Positions 7,301 through 14,544 of a DNA stretch of 46,131 bases are shown here, piece after piece. The position numbers and the translations under genes are program-made. Position 1 is the first letter of the stretch; the number at the start of each line of letters is the position of its first letter. Under the pieces are notes generated by a model. The model saw nothing but the letters and a program-made list of their open reading frames with translations. It did no database searches and was not told the DNA's origin. Source of the DNA: an uncultured Ruminococcus sp. (lineage in GTDB: Bacteria; Bacillota; Clostridia; Oscillospirales; Acutalibacteraceae); assembly GCA_905234535.1 (NCBI GenBank), contig CAJOII010000005.1:1-46131 (forward strand). The letters run 5' to 3'.

Positions 7301-8299
7301 TTACGCTAAGCTGTTCTGAATCGCGACCGCAACTGCGACAGTAGCGCCGACCATGGGGTTGTTGCCCATACCGAGGAAGCCCATCATCTCAACATGAGCG
7401 GGAACGGAAGAAGAACCCGCAAACTGAGCGTCAGAATGCATACGGCCCATGGTATCGGTCATACCGTAGGAAGCGGGGCCCGCAGCCATGTTATCGGGAT
7501 GCAGGGTTCTGCCGGTGCCGCCGCCGGACGCGACAGAGAAGTACTTCTTGCCGAGCTCGTTGCACTCTTTCTTATAGGTACCTGCTACCGGATGCTGGAA
7601 GCGAGTGGGGTTGGTGGAGTTGCCGGTGATAGAGACATCTACGCCCTCTTTGTGCATGATCGCGACGCCCTCACGGACATCATCCGCGCCGTAGCAGCGG
7701 ACATTCGCGCGTTCGCCGTCGGAGTACTTGGTCTCTTTGACGATGGTGAGCTCACCGGAGAAATAGTCAAACCGGGTCTGAACATAGGTGAAGCCGTTGA
7801 TTCTCGAGATGATCTGAGCGGCGTCCTTGCCGAGACCGTTCAGGATAACTCTTAAGGGCTGCTGTCTGACCTTGTTCGCGTTTCTGACGATACCGATCGC
7901 GCCTTCCGCAGCGGCGAAGGACTCGTGACCCGCCAAGAACGCAAAGCACTTGGTGTCATTAGAAAGGAGCATCGCGGCGAGGTTGCCGTGGCCTAAACCG
8001 ACCTTGCGGTTCTCAGCGACGGAGCCTTCGATACAGAAGCTCTGCAGACCGATACCGATGTATCTCGCGGCTTCTTCGGCGTTCTTCGCGCCCGCCTTCA
8101 GAGCGATCGCGGCGCCTACACAGTATGCCCAGCATACATTCTCAAAGCAGATCGGCTGGATGCCCTTAGCGATCTCGTAGGGGTCAAAGCCTGCTGCCTT
8201 ACAGATCTCACGGCTCTCTTCTACGGACTCGATACCGTACTCTTTGAGAACGCCGTTGATCTTTTCGATTCTTCTGTCATAGTTTTCAAATAAAGCCAT
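7301..8299 (-). CDS. GGGtGRT family protein
   Basis: A 332-residue protein carrying the signature SGGGTGRT (258-265) that names this uncharacterised family, followed by LHPDNMAAGPASYG. It has eight cysteines (33, 51, 56, 60, 89, 118, 202, 246), of which 51-56-60 form a CX4CX3C cluster that could hold metal, and several Gly-rich segments (GLGHGN, GMGNNP). There is no signal peptide. The start at 8299 is chosen because GGAGG stands 8 bases upstream; a GTG at 8308 is closer to the ribosome site and less likely. It lies 14 bases after the scaffold gene in one transcription unit, implying a joint role in iron-sulfur cluster handling. The molecular function is unknown to me. Confidence 0.9.
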   Translation of the reverse strand: MALFENYDRRIEKINGVLKEYGIESVEESREICKAAGFDPYEIAKGIQPICFENVCWAYCVGAAIALKAGAKNAEEAARYIGIGLQSFCIEGSVAENRKVGLGHGNLAAMLLSNDTKCFAFLAGHESFAAAEGAIGIVRNANKVRQQPLRVILNGLGKDAAQIISRINGFTYVQTRFDYFSGELTIVKETKYSDGERANVRCYGADDVREGVAIMHKEGVDVSITGNSTNPTRFQHPVAGTYKKECNELGKKYFSVASGGGTGRTLHPDNMAAGPASYGMTDTMGRMHSDAQFAGSSSVPAHVEMMGFLGMGNNPMVGATVAVAVAIQNSLA

Positions 8300-8313
8300 A
8301 CTGTACACCTCCC

Positions 8314-9006
8314 TTATTCTTTACGCGGGTCAATATATTTTGCGGCATTGTCCCACTGGCCGTAGTGGCCCTTGGCCTTCTCCAACGCTTCGTTCGCGTC
8401 CATCCCGCTCTTGATGAAGTCCATCATCTTGCCGAGGCTGATAAACTCGTAGCCGACGATCTCGTCCTGATCGTTCAGAGCGACGCGGCTGCAGTAGCCT
8501 TCTGTCATCTCGAGGTAACGGGGACCCTTCTCACGGGTGGCAAACATCGTGCCGACCTGAGAGCGCAAACCTTTGCCCAAATCTTCGAGAGAAGCGCCGA
8601 CCAAAAGGCCGCCCTCGGAGAACGCGCTCTGGGTTCTGCCGTAAACGATCTGTAAGAACAGCTCTCTCATAGCGGTGTTGATCGCATCGCAGACGAGGTC
8701 GGTGTTCAGCGCTTCGAGCAGAGTTTTGCCGATGAGGATCTCAGACGCCATCGCGGCGGAGTGGGTCATACCGGAGCAGCCGATCGTCTCGATCAACGCC
8801 TCTTCGATGATGCCGTCCTTCACATTCAGTGTCAGCTTGCAGGCGCCCTGCTGAGGAGCGCACCAGCCGATACCGTGTGTGAAACCGGAGATATCCTTGA
8901 TTTCTTTTGCCTGGATCCATTTTCCCTCTTCAGGGATCGGAGCAGGACCGTGATATGCACCCTTAGCTACGGGGCACATATTCGATACTTCTGCTGTGTA
9001 ATACAT
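8314..9006 (-). CDS. Iron-sulfur cluster assembly scaffold-like protein (IscU/NifU-related)
   Basis: A 230-residue protein related to the IscU/NifU scaffold family, with the diagnostic IGCSGMTHSAAMASEIL segment around Cys77. Other cysteines are at 11, 49, 56, 106 and 172; 49 and 56 (GWCAPQQGACK) sit where a scaffold places its first ligand. It is longer than ordinary IscU (about 130 residues), with an extra C-terminal part (SRVALNDQDEIVGYEF onwards). This long form is typically found beside GGGtGRT genes in Clostridia. AAAGGAGG precedes the start, and a near-perfect promoter lies 68 bases upstream. No cysteine desulfurase is nearby, so the sulfur source must be encoded elsewhere. Confidence 0.87.
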   Translation of the reverse strand: MYYTAEVSNMCPVAKGAYHGPAPIPEEGKWIQAKEIKDISGFTHGIGWCAPQQGACKLTLNVKDGIIEEALIETIGCSGMTHSAAMASEILIGKTLLEALNTDLVCDAINTAMRELFLQIVYGRTQSAFSEGGLLVGASLEDLGKGLRSQVGTMFATREKGPRYLEMTEGYCSRVALNDQDEIVGYEFISLGKMMDFIKSGMDANEALEKAKGHYGQWDNAAKYIDPRKE

Positions 9007-9073
9007 AAGCTTTTCCTCCTTTGTTTTTCAAAGCCGATAACATCTGCCAAAAAGGCTCTTTTATCTTATGATA

Positions 9074-9102
9074 ATTATAGACTACCACCGAAGAGAAGTC
9101 AA
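9074..9102 (-). promoter_or_regulatory. Strong promoter of the scaffold/GGGtGRT pair
   Basis: On the minus strand TTGACT (9102-9097), exactly 17 bases, then perfect TATAAT (9079-9074). One of the best sigma-A matches in the window, back to back with the sufC promoter. Confidence 0.8.
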
Positions 9103-9167
9103 TATACTTGTTGCCTAATTCTCAGCGGACAATTCCCGACAAAATGCCAAAAAACATTTTTTATCTG

Positions 9168-9197
9168 TTGCATTTGTACCCCTATTGGTGTTAGAAT
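9168..9197 (+). promoter_or_regulatory. Promoter of sufC-sufB with inverted repeat over the -10
   Basis: TTGCAT (9168-9173), an 18-base spacer and TAGAAT (9192-9197). The -10 lies inside a small inverted repeat, CTATT-N8-AATAG, which could be an operator. I cannot assign it to an Rrf2/IscR-type factor. Confidence 0.5.
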
Positions 9198-9244
9198 AGC
9201 GGTAGTGTCTATCTATGCAAAACCCATAAGAAGGAGCGACAAAT

Positions 9245-9985
9245 ATGCTTGAACTGAAAGATATCTCGTTTGAGGTTGACGCAGACGGTCAGAAGAAGAC
9301 CATCCTCAGTCATGTCAGCCTGACGATCCCCGATCATAAAATGGTGGTGCTCACAGGTCCCAACGGCGGCGGAAAATCGACCCTCGCGCGCCTGATCGCC
9401 GGCATCGAGAAGCCCACAGGGGGCAAGATTCTCTTAGACGGCGAGGACATCACCGCGCTCTCGATCACCGAGCGCGCCAAAAAGGGCATCGGGTTCGCGT
9501 TTCAGCAGCCGGTCAGGTTCAAGGGCATCCGCGTGATGGATCTCATCCGTCTGGCAGCGGGAAAGAATATCTCCCCCTCAGCCGCCTGCGACTATCTTTC
9601 CTCTGTCGGGCTGTGCGCGAGAGAGTATATCGACAGAGAGGTCAACTCCTCCCTCTCGGGCGGCGAGCTCAAGCGTATCGAGATCGCGACGGTCCTCGCG
9701 AAAGCGTCGAAGCTCTCGGTGTTTGATGAGCCGGAGGCGGGGATCGACCTGTGGAGCTTTCAGAATCTGATTGAGGTCTTTGAGAATATGAGAGAGAACA
9801 TCAAAGAGAGCTCGATCCTCATCATCTCTCACCAAGAGCGCATCCTCAACATCGCGGACGAGGTCGTTGTGCTCAAAAACGGTGAGATCACATCCCATGG
9901 ATCAAAGGACGAAGTCCTCCCCTCCCTCATCGGCACGGCGTCCGCCGTCCCCGCATGCAAGAAGGTCAAAGAGCAGAGGAGGTAA
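9245..9985 (+). CDS. sufC: SufC-type ABC ATPase for iron-sulfur cluster assembly
   Basis: A 246-residue cytosolic ABC ATPase. Walker A GPNGGGKST is at 38-46, the Q-loop at FQQPVRFKG, the signature LSGGELKR at 137-144 and Walker B FDEPEAGID at 160-168, followed by the H-loop ISHQERI. The FQQP context and pairing with a SufB/D protein identify SufC rather than a transporter subunit; no permease is adjacent. It powers cluster assembly on the SufB-like partner encoded 6 bases downstream. Ribosome site GGAG precedes the ATG. The gene is divergent from the scaffold/GGGtGRT pair. Confidence 0.92.
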   Translation: MLELKDISFEVDADGQKKTILSHVSLTIPDHKMVVLTGPNGGGKSTLARLIAGIEKPTGGKILLDGEDITALSITERAKKGIGFAFQQPVRFKGIRVMDLIRLAAGKNISPSAACDYLSSVGLCAREYIDREVNSSLSGGELKRIEIATVLAKASKLSVFDEPEAGIDLWSFQNLIEVFENMRENIKESSILIISHQERILNIADEVVVLKNGEITSHGSKDEVLPSLIGTASAVPACKKVKEQRR

Positions 9986-9991
9986 AGAGAA

Positions 9992-10918
9992 ATGTTACAG
10001 TTAGACGAAATACAGAAACGCTTATTGCGAGAGGTCGCGGATCTTCACACCGTGCCGGAGGGCGCGTATAACATCCGTTCTAACTCTCAGTCGGCAGGCA
10101 GAGCCTCCACCGAAAATATCGAGATCATCCCCAGAGAGGACGGTCAGGGGCTGACCGTGAAGATCAAGCCCTACACCACAAACGAGAGTGTACACATCCC
10201 CGTCGTCATGACCAAGAGCGGGCTCAAAGAGCTTGTGTACAACGACTTTTACATCGGAGAAGGCGCGGATGTCGTGATCGTCGCAGGATGCGGCATCGAC
10301 AACTGCGGGCCGGACGACTCCGAGCACGACGGCATCCACCGCTTCTATCTCTCTAAGGGCGCGAAGGTCAAATATGTCGAGAAGCATTACGGCTCGGGCA
10401 AGGGAAAGGGCAAGCGGATCCTGAACCCCGGCACCGAGGTATATCAGGATGAGGACAGCTCGATGGAGATGGAAATGGTGCAGATCAAAGGCGTCGACGA
10501 CACCGACCGCACCACCACCGCCGAGCTCAAGAAGGGCGCGAAGCTCGTCGTCAGAGAGCGTCTGATGACCCACGGCTCCCAGAGAGCCGTCAGCACCTAT
10601 GTCGTACACCTAAACGGCGAGGGCTCAAGCGCCGATGTCGTCTCTCGCTCGGTCGCAAGAGATGATTCATATCAGAAGTTCGACGCGAAGCTCGTCGGAA
10701 ACGCCGGCTGCTCCGGTCACACCGAGTGCGACTCGATCATCATGGATAACGGCAGAATCTTAGCGGTGCCGGGGCTGGAAGCGAACAATGTCGACGCGGC
10801 TCTTGTACACGAGGCGGCGATCGGCAAGATCGCCGGAGATCAGCTCATCAAGCTGATGACCCTCGGCCTCTCCGAACAGGAAGCGGAAGAACAGATCATC
10901 AACGGATTCCTGAAATAA
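9992..10918 (+). CDS. sufB: Short SufB/SufD-family cluster scaffold protein
   Basis: A 308-residue SufB/D-family protein, far shorter than classical SufB (about 470). It retains the beta-helix core and the conserved end: GNAGCSGHTECDS (Cys240, Cys246), LVHEAAIGKI (His273, Glu274) and LMTLGLSEQEAEEQIINGF (289-307). Cys100 and Cys105 lie in GCGIDNCG. A two-gene SufC plus short SufB arrangement without SufS/SufU/SufD matches the minimal form of the SUF machinery known from anaerobes and archaea. It partners the SufC encoded immediately upstream (6-base gap, GGAGG before the ATG). Whether it is functionally B or D cannot be decided by eye; as the only copy here it should be the scaffold. Confidence 0.88.
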   Translation: MLQLDEIQKRLLREVADLHTVPEGAYNIRSNSQSAGRASTENIEIIPREDGQGLTVKIKPYTTNESVHIPVVMTKSGLKELVYNDFYIGEGADVVIVAGCGIDNCGPDDSEHDGIHRFYLSKGAKVKYVEKHYGSGKGKGKRILNPGTEVYQDEDSSMEMEMVQIKGVDDTDRTTTAELKKGAKLVVRERLMTHGSQRAVSTYVVHLNGEGSSADVVSRSVARDDSYQKFDAKLVGNAGCSGHTECDSIIMDNGRILAVPGLEANNVDAALVHEAAIGKIAGDQLIKLMTLGLSEQEAEEQIINGFLK

Positions 10919-10937
10919 ATCACAAGGGGGTGAGAGA

Positions 10938-12446
10938 ATGAGAAGAGCGCTGTGCATGGTACTGATACTGTGCATCCTTTCGTGCGTCTTTTCCCTCTCC
11001 TCCCTCGCAGAAGAGAAGGGAGAGATCTCGGTCGAACCGATCAACTTTGAGAACAGAGACTTCATCAAAGGGATGGATATCTCCTCTCTCATCTCGCTCG
11101 AAGAGGCCTCGGTGAAGTTCTTCGACGAAAACGGCAAAGAGGACGATCTTCTGCGTATACTCAGAAAAAACGGCGTCAACTACCTCCGCGTCAGGGTATG
11201 GAACGATCCGTTCGACGAAAACGGCAACTCCTACGGCGGCGGACACAACGATATCGAGACCGCCTGCTTGTTGGCGGGAAGAGCCGCAAAATACGGCTTG
11301 AAGCTCCTTATCGACTTTCACTACTCGGACTTCTGGGCGGATCCCGCAAAGCAGAAAGCGCCGAAGGACTGGGAGAACTATACCGTCGATCAGAAGTGTG
11401 ACGCGATCCGGGAGTTCACCACTTCGTCGCTTAAAAAAATCATCGCAAGCGGCGGCGATATCGGTATGGTGCAAATCGGAAACGAGACCACCACAGGCAT
11501 CTGCGGCGTAACCGCCCGCGCGGATATGGCGAAGCTCTTCAAAGCAGGCGCCGAAGCGGTCAGGAAGATAGATGAAAACATCCTCGTCGCGCTGCATTTT
11601 ACGAACCCCGAATGTACAGCGTATATGAAAGGGCTCGCGGACTTCTTAGACCGGTATCAGGTGGACTATGATGTGTTCGCGTCGTCCTACTATCCCTACT
11701 GGCACGGCAGTCTTGAGAATCTGAAAGATGTCTTCGACTATGTCGCCGAGACCTATCATAAGTATACCATCGTTGCGGAGACCTCTTACGCCTATACCTT
11801 AGAGGATACCGACGGTCATCCGAACACCGTCAACCGATGGAACAATATGTTGGGAGACGATCTCCTCTGGGAGTTCTCGCCTCAAGGGCAAGCAGATGAG
11901 CTCAGAGCGGTGATGAACGCCGTCAACAGCATAGAGGATCAGAAGGGCCTGGGCGTCTTCTACTGGGAGGGCGCGTGGATCGCGGTATCGGATCTGAGCG
12001 GTCTTTCGGGTAAAGAATACACCGAACAGCTGAACCGGAACAAGGCTTTGTGGGAACAGTACGGCTGCGGCTGGGCGTCGTCCTATGCGAAAGAATACAA
12101 TCCCGATGACGCGGGGCGCTATTACGGCGGCTCTGCGGTAGATAACCAGGCGTTCTTCGACGCGCGTGGCCGGGCGCTCCCCTCCTTAAAAGCGTTCCTC
12201 AAGATCAGCGGGTATGAGCGCTCGTATCTTCTCGGGGACGCAGACGATGACGACAGCGTCACGATCGTCGACGCGACCTCGATCCAGAAGCATTTAGCGA
12301 GCATCACATTCCTCGACGAGATCGGATCGCTTGCGGCGGATATCGAGAATACGGACAAAGTCAGCATCCTTGACGCGACCTATATCCAGCGGCATCTCGC
12401 GTCCTACACGGTGCCCTATGAGATCGGCGGCATTCGCTTCTGCTGA
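10938..12446 (+). CDS. Secreted GH53 endo-beta-1,4-galactanase with dockerin-like repeats
   Basis: A 502-residue exported enzyme that cleaves beta-1,4-galactan side chains of pectin. Residues 1-24 are a signal peptide (hydrophobic core VLILCILSCVF, cleavage near SSLA-E). The GH53 barrel spans about 40-425: LRVRVWNDPF (83-92), LLIDFHYSDFWADP (123-136), proton donor Glu183 in QIGNETT and nucleophile Glu281 in VAETSYAYT. The C-terminal 432-490 is a pair of dockerin calcium-loop repeats (GDADDDDSVTIVDATSIQKHLA and DKVSILDATYIQRHLA); the second loop is shortened and lacks some usual Asp/Asn ligands. It starts 19 bases after sufB with GGGGGTG as ribosome site and no visible promoter, so it may be read through from sufCB. 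It probably attaches to a cohesin-bearing surface complex encoded elsewhere. Confidence 0.93.
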   Translation: MRRALCMVLILCILSCVFSLSSLAEEKGEISVEPINFENRDFIKGMDISSLISLEEASVKFFDENGKEDDLLRILRKNGVNYLRVRVWNDPFDENGNSYGGGHNDIETACLLAGRAAKYGLKLLIDFHYSDFWADPAKQKAPKDWENYTVDQKCDAIREFTTSSLKKIIASGGDIGMVQIGNETTTGICGVTARADMAKLFKAGAEAVRKIDENILVALHFTNPECTAYMKGLADFLDRYQVDYDVFASSYYPYWHGSLENLKDVFDYVAETYHKYTIVAETSYAYTLEDTDGHPNTVNRWNNMLGDDLLWEFSPQGQADELRAVMNAVNSIEDQKGLGVFYWEGAWIAVSDLSGLSGKEYTEQLNRNKALWEQYGCGWASSYAKEYNPDDAGRYYGGSAVDNQAFFDARGRALPSLKAFLKISGYERSYLLGDADDDDSVTIVDATSIQKHLASITFLDEIGSLAADIENTDKVSILDATYIQRHLASYTVPYEIGGIRFC

Positions 12447-12458
12447 CCACTTCCAAAA

Positions 12459-12551
12459 AGTGTCATCCCGAACAGAGGGAGGGATCTTAAGATTCTTCGC
12501 TTTGCTCAGGATAGACAACTGACAACTACGAACTGAGAACTGACAACTGTC
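12459..12551 (+). repeat. Dispersed intergenic repeat, copy 2
   Basis: Same modular order as copy 1: GTCATCCCGAACAGAGGGAGG, GGATCTTAAGAT, CTTTGCTCAGGAT, then five AACTG units alternating with GAC, GAG and ACG. It fills the space between the galactanase stop and its terminator. Confidence 0.8.
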
Positions 12552-12560
12552 AAAACACAG

Positions 12561-12590
12561 CCCTCCCGAAGCATCGGGAGGGATTTTTTC
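12561..12590 (+). terminator. Terminator of the galactanase gene
   Basis: A perfect 9-bp stem CCCTCCCGA / TCGGGAGGG with an AGCA loop, followed by ATTTTTTC. Confidence 0.92.
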
Positions 12591-12700
12591 GTATCTTTTC
12601 AAATTCAATCATTCTTTTTCGACAAAATACACAGAATCTTTTCGTCATAATGAATAAAACTGTACAAATCTTTTTCAACAAATGGCTGAAAATGATTAAC

Positions 12701-12743
12701 TTTGATTGATTTTGCTTGAATTTGCTCAAGTCTATGATATAAT
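12701..12743 (+). promoter_or_regulatory. fruRKA promoter with three phased 10-bp repeats
   Basis: The -35 TTGAAT (12716-12721), a 16-base spacer and perfect TATAAT (12738-12743). Over and before the -35 lie three consecutive 10-base units beginning TTTG (12701, 12711, 12721: TTTGATTGAT, TTTGCTTGAA, TTTGCTCAAG). Helically phased direct repeats over the promoter fit a DeoR-family autorepressor such as the FruR encoded next. Confidence 0.6.
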
Positions 12744-12807
12744 AACCATATAATCAGAATAGGCAGAAAAGCAAAGTATCATCATTTTTTAACAGAGGTG
12801 ACCGATA

Positions 12808-13557
12808 TTGCTGACACAGGAAAGATATGAGATGATCCTCTCGATCCTCAGCGAACGAGACGCGGTCTCGGTGGCGGAGCTTTCAAAGGAGCTCAAGATC
12901 TCAGAATCCACCATCCGCAGAGACCTGAACTTCCTATCCGACGCCGGCAAGCTCAACAAGGTCTTCGGAGGCGCCACCTCCATCAAGCTCGGCTCCGGCG
13001 TAGAAGAGGTTCCCTTTGAACACAAAGAGAAAGAGATGAGCGCGGCCAAGACCGACATCGCCCGCTACACCGCCACCTTAGTCCATGACGGCGACTTCGT
13101 CTTCATTGACGCGGGCACCACCACCTACCGGCTGATCGACTTTCTGACGAATAAGAAGGCGACCTATCTAACTAACGGCGTCGCCCACGCAAGAAAGCTG
13201 ATCCAGACGGGCTTTGACACCTACATCATCTCCGGACGCGTCAAGCCTGTAACCGAGGCGATCGTCGGCGCGGAAGGTATCGCCCTGATCGAGAAGTTCA
13301 ACTTCACCAAAGCGTTCATGGGTACCAACGGCATCGATATGAAAGCGGGCTTTACCACCCCGGAGCATAACGAGGGTCTCTTAAAGGAAGCGGCGGTCAA
13401 GAACAGCTATATGACCTTTGTACTCTCCGACCATACGAAATTCCGCAAGGTCTATCCGGTAACATTTGCCTCGCTGAAGCAGGCGTGCATCATCACTGAT
13501 TTTGTTCCCTATGAAAAATTTAAAGATATCACCATCATCAAGGAGGTCAAGACATGA
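12808..13557 (+). CDS. fruR: DeoR-family regulator of the fructose operon (FruR)
   Basis: A 249-residue DeoR-family repressor. The N-terminal winged helix-turn-helix (residues 1-57; SVAELSKELKISESTIRRDLNFL) precedes the sugar-phosphate-sensing domain with IDAGTTTYRL and the later GTNGIDMKAGFTTPEHNE segment. The ligand is probably fructose-1-phosphate, given the neighbours. The start is TTG at 12808: AGAGGTG lies 7 bases upstream and the family's N-terminal LTQERYEMIL sequence begins exactly there, whereas the first ATG would cut it off. The stop overlaps the fruK start (ATGA), indicating translational coupling. It should repress its own operon through the phased repeats upstream. Confidence 0.9.
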   Translation: MLTQERYEMILSILSERDAVSVAELSKELKISESTIRRDLNFLSDAGKLNKVFGGATSIKLGSGVEEVPFEHKEKEMSAAKTDIARYTATLVHDGDFVFIDAGTTTYRLIDFLTNKKATYLTNGVAHARKLIQTGFDTYIISGRVKPVTEAIVGAEGIALIEKFNFTKAFMGTNGIDMKAGFTTPEHNEGLLKEAAVKNSYMTFVLSDHTKFRKVYPVTFASLKQACIITDFVPYEKFKDITIIKEVKT

Positions 13558-14456
13558 TTTACACCGTAACATTCAGTCCTTCCATCGACTATGTGGTCAG
13601 GCTCTCGAGTATGCGCTTCAATGTCACCAACCGTACCGACAGCGAAGAGTACTACTACGGCGGCAAGGGCATCAATGTCTCTCAGGTGCTCTCCGAGCTC
13701 GGGCTTGAAAGCACGGCTCTGGGCTTTGTCGCGGGCTTTACGGGCGACGCGATCGAGAAGGGCATTCGTGACAAGGGCGTCAACACTCAGTTCATCAGGC
13801 TCTCAGAGGGCAACTCGAGAATCAACATCAAGATCAAGGCAGGCGCCGAGACCGAGATCAACGCGCAGGGTCCCGATATCCCCGAGGACGCTTTGAACGC
13901 TTTGATGGCGCAGATCGACCGTATACAGAGCGGCGATATCCTCGTGCTCGCGGGCTCTGTTCCGCGCTCGATGCCCGACGATATCTATGAGAAAATCTTA
14001 GACCGGATCGCGGGCAGAGATATCCTCATCGTCGTGGACGCTACCAGAAGATTGCTGGTAAACTCTTTAAAACACCGCCCCTTCCTGATCAAGCCCAACC
14101 GTCTTGAGCTCTCGGAGATCTTCGGAAAAGAAGTCGAGACCCAAGAGGATGTCGAGAAGTACGCGATGAAGCTCCAGGAGATGGGCGCGAGAAATGTCAT
14201 CGTCTCCTTAGGCAGAAAGGGCGCGTTCCTGCTCGATGAGAACGGAGGCAAACACGCCTACGGCACCGCCAAGGGTACCGCAGTCAACACCGTCGGCGCG
14301 GGCGACTCGATGGTAGCAGGCTTCTTGGCGGGATACTTAAAGACCCGCGACTATGACTACGCTTTAAAGCTCGGCTCCGCATGCGGATCGGCTACCTCGT
14401 TCCTCCCCGGTCTTGCGACCAAGGAGAAGATCGACGAGGTCATCAAGCAGCTGTAA
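13554..14456 (+). CDS. fruK: 1-phosphofructokinase
   Basis: A PfkB-family kinase of 300 residues that phosphorylates fructose-1-phosphate, the product of the fructose PTS, to fructose-1,6-bisphosphate. It shows the N-terminal GGKGINVSQVL signature (36-46), the KPNRLELSEIFG segment (180-191) and the ATP-site NTVGAGDSMVAGF (245-257) with catalytic Asp251. It overlaps fruR by 4 bases and is followed, after 88 bases without a terminator, by fruA. The gene order fruR-fruK-fruA is what separates it from the tagatose-6-phosphate kinase branch. Confidence 0.94.
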   Translation: MIYTVTFSPSIDYVVRLSSMRFNVTNRTDSEEYYYGGKGINVSQVLSELGLESTALGFVAGFTGDAIEKGIRDKGVNTQFIRLSEGNSRINIKIKAGAETEINAQGPDIPEDALNALMAQIDRIQSGDILVLAGSVPRSMPDDIYEKILDRIAGRDILIVVDATRRLLVNSLKHRPFLIKPNRLELSEIFGKEVETQEDVEKYAMKLQEMGARNVIVSLGRKGAFLLDENGGKHAYGTAKGTAVNTVGAGDSMVAGFLAGYLKTRDYDYALKLGSACGSATSFLPGLATKEKIDEVIKQL

Positions 14457-14544
14457 AAAAGGATTCAAGCTATACAAACGGGTCGTTACACCCAAGATAT
14501 AGCATCAAATAGTTTATATTCAAAAACAGAAAGGAGACTAAACT

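Larger units (their letters stand above)
12447..12807 (+). other. 361-base spacer: repeat, terminator, fru promoter
   Basis: Contains in order a dispersed repeat copy (12459-12551), the GH53 terminator (12561-12590), an AT-rich stretch and the fruR promoter with tandem 10-bp units. No coding sequence is convincing here. Confidence 0.7.

Noticed and set aside
12601..12807. Riboswitch or T-box in the fru leader
   Set aside because: No conserved T-box, SAM, TPP or other aptamer motif seen; the region reads as promoter and operator repeats.
14457..14544. GCTATA...TATAGC inverted ends between fruK and fruA as an operator
   Set aside because: Short arms in AT-rich spacer with a large imperfect interior; not distinguishable from chance.
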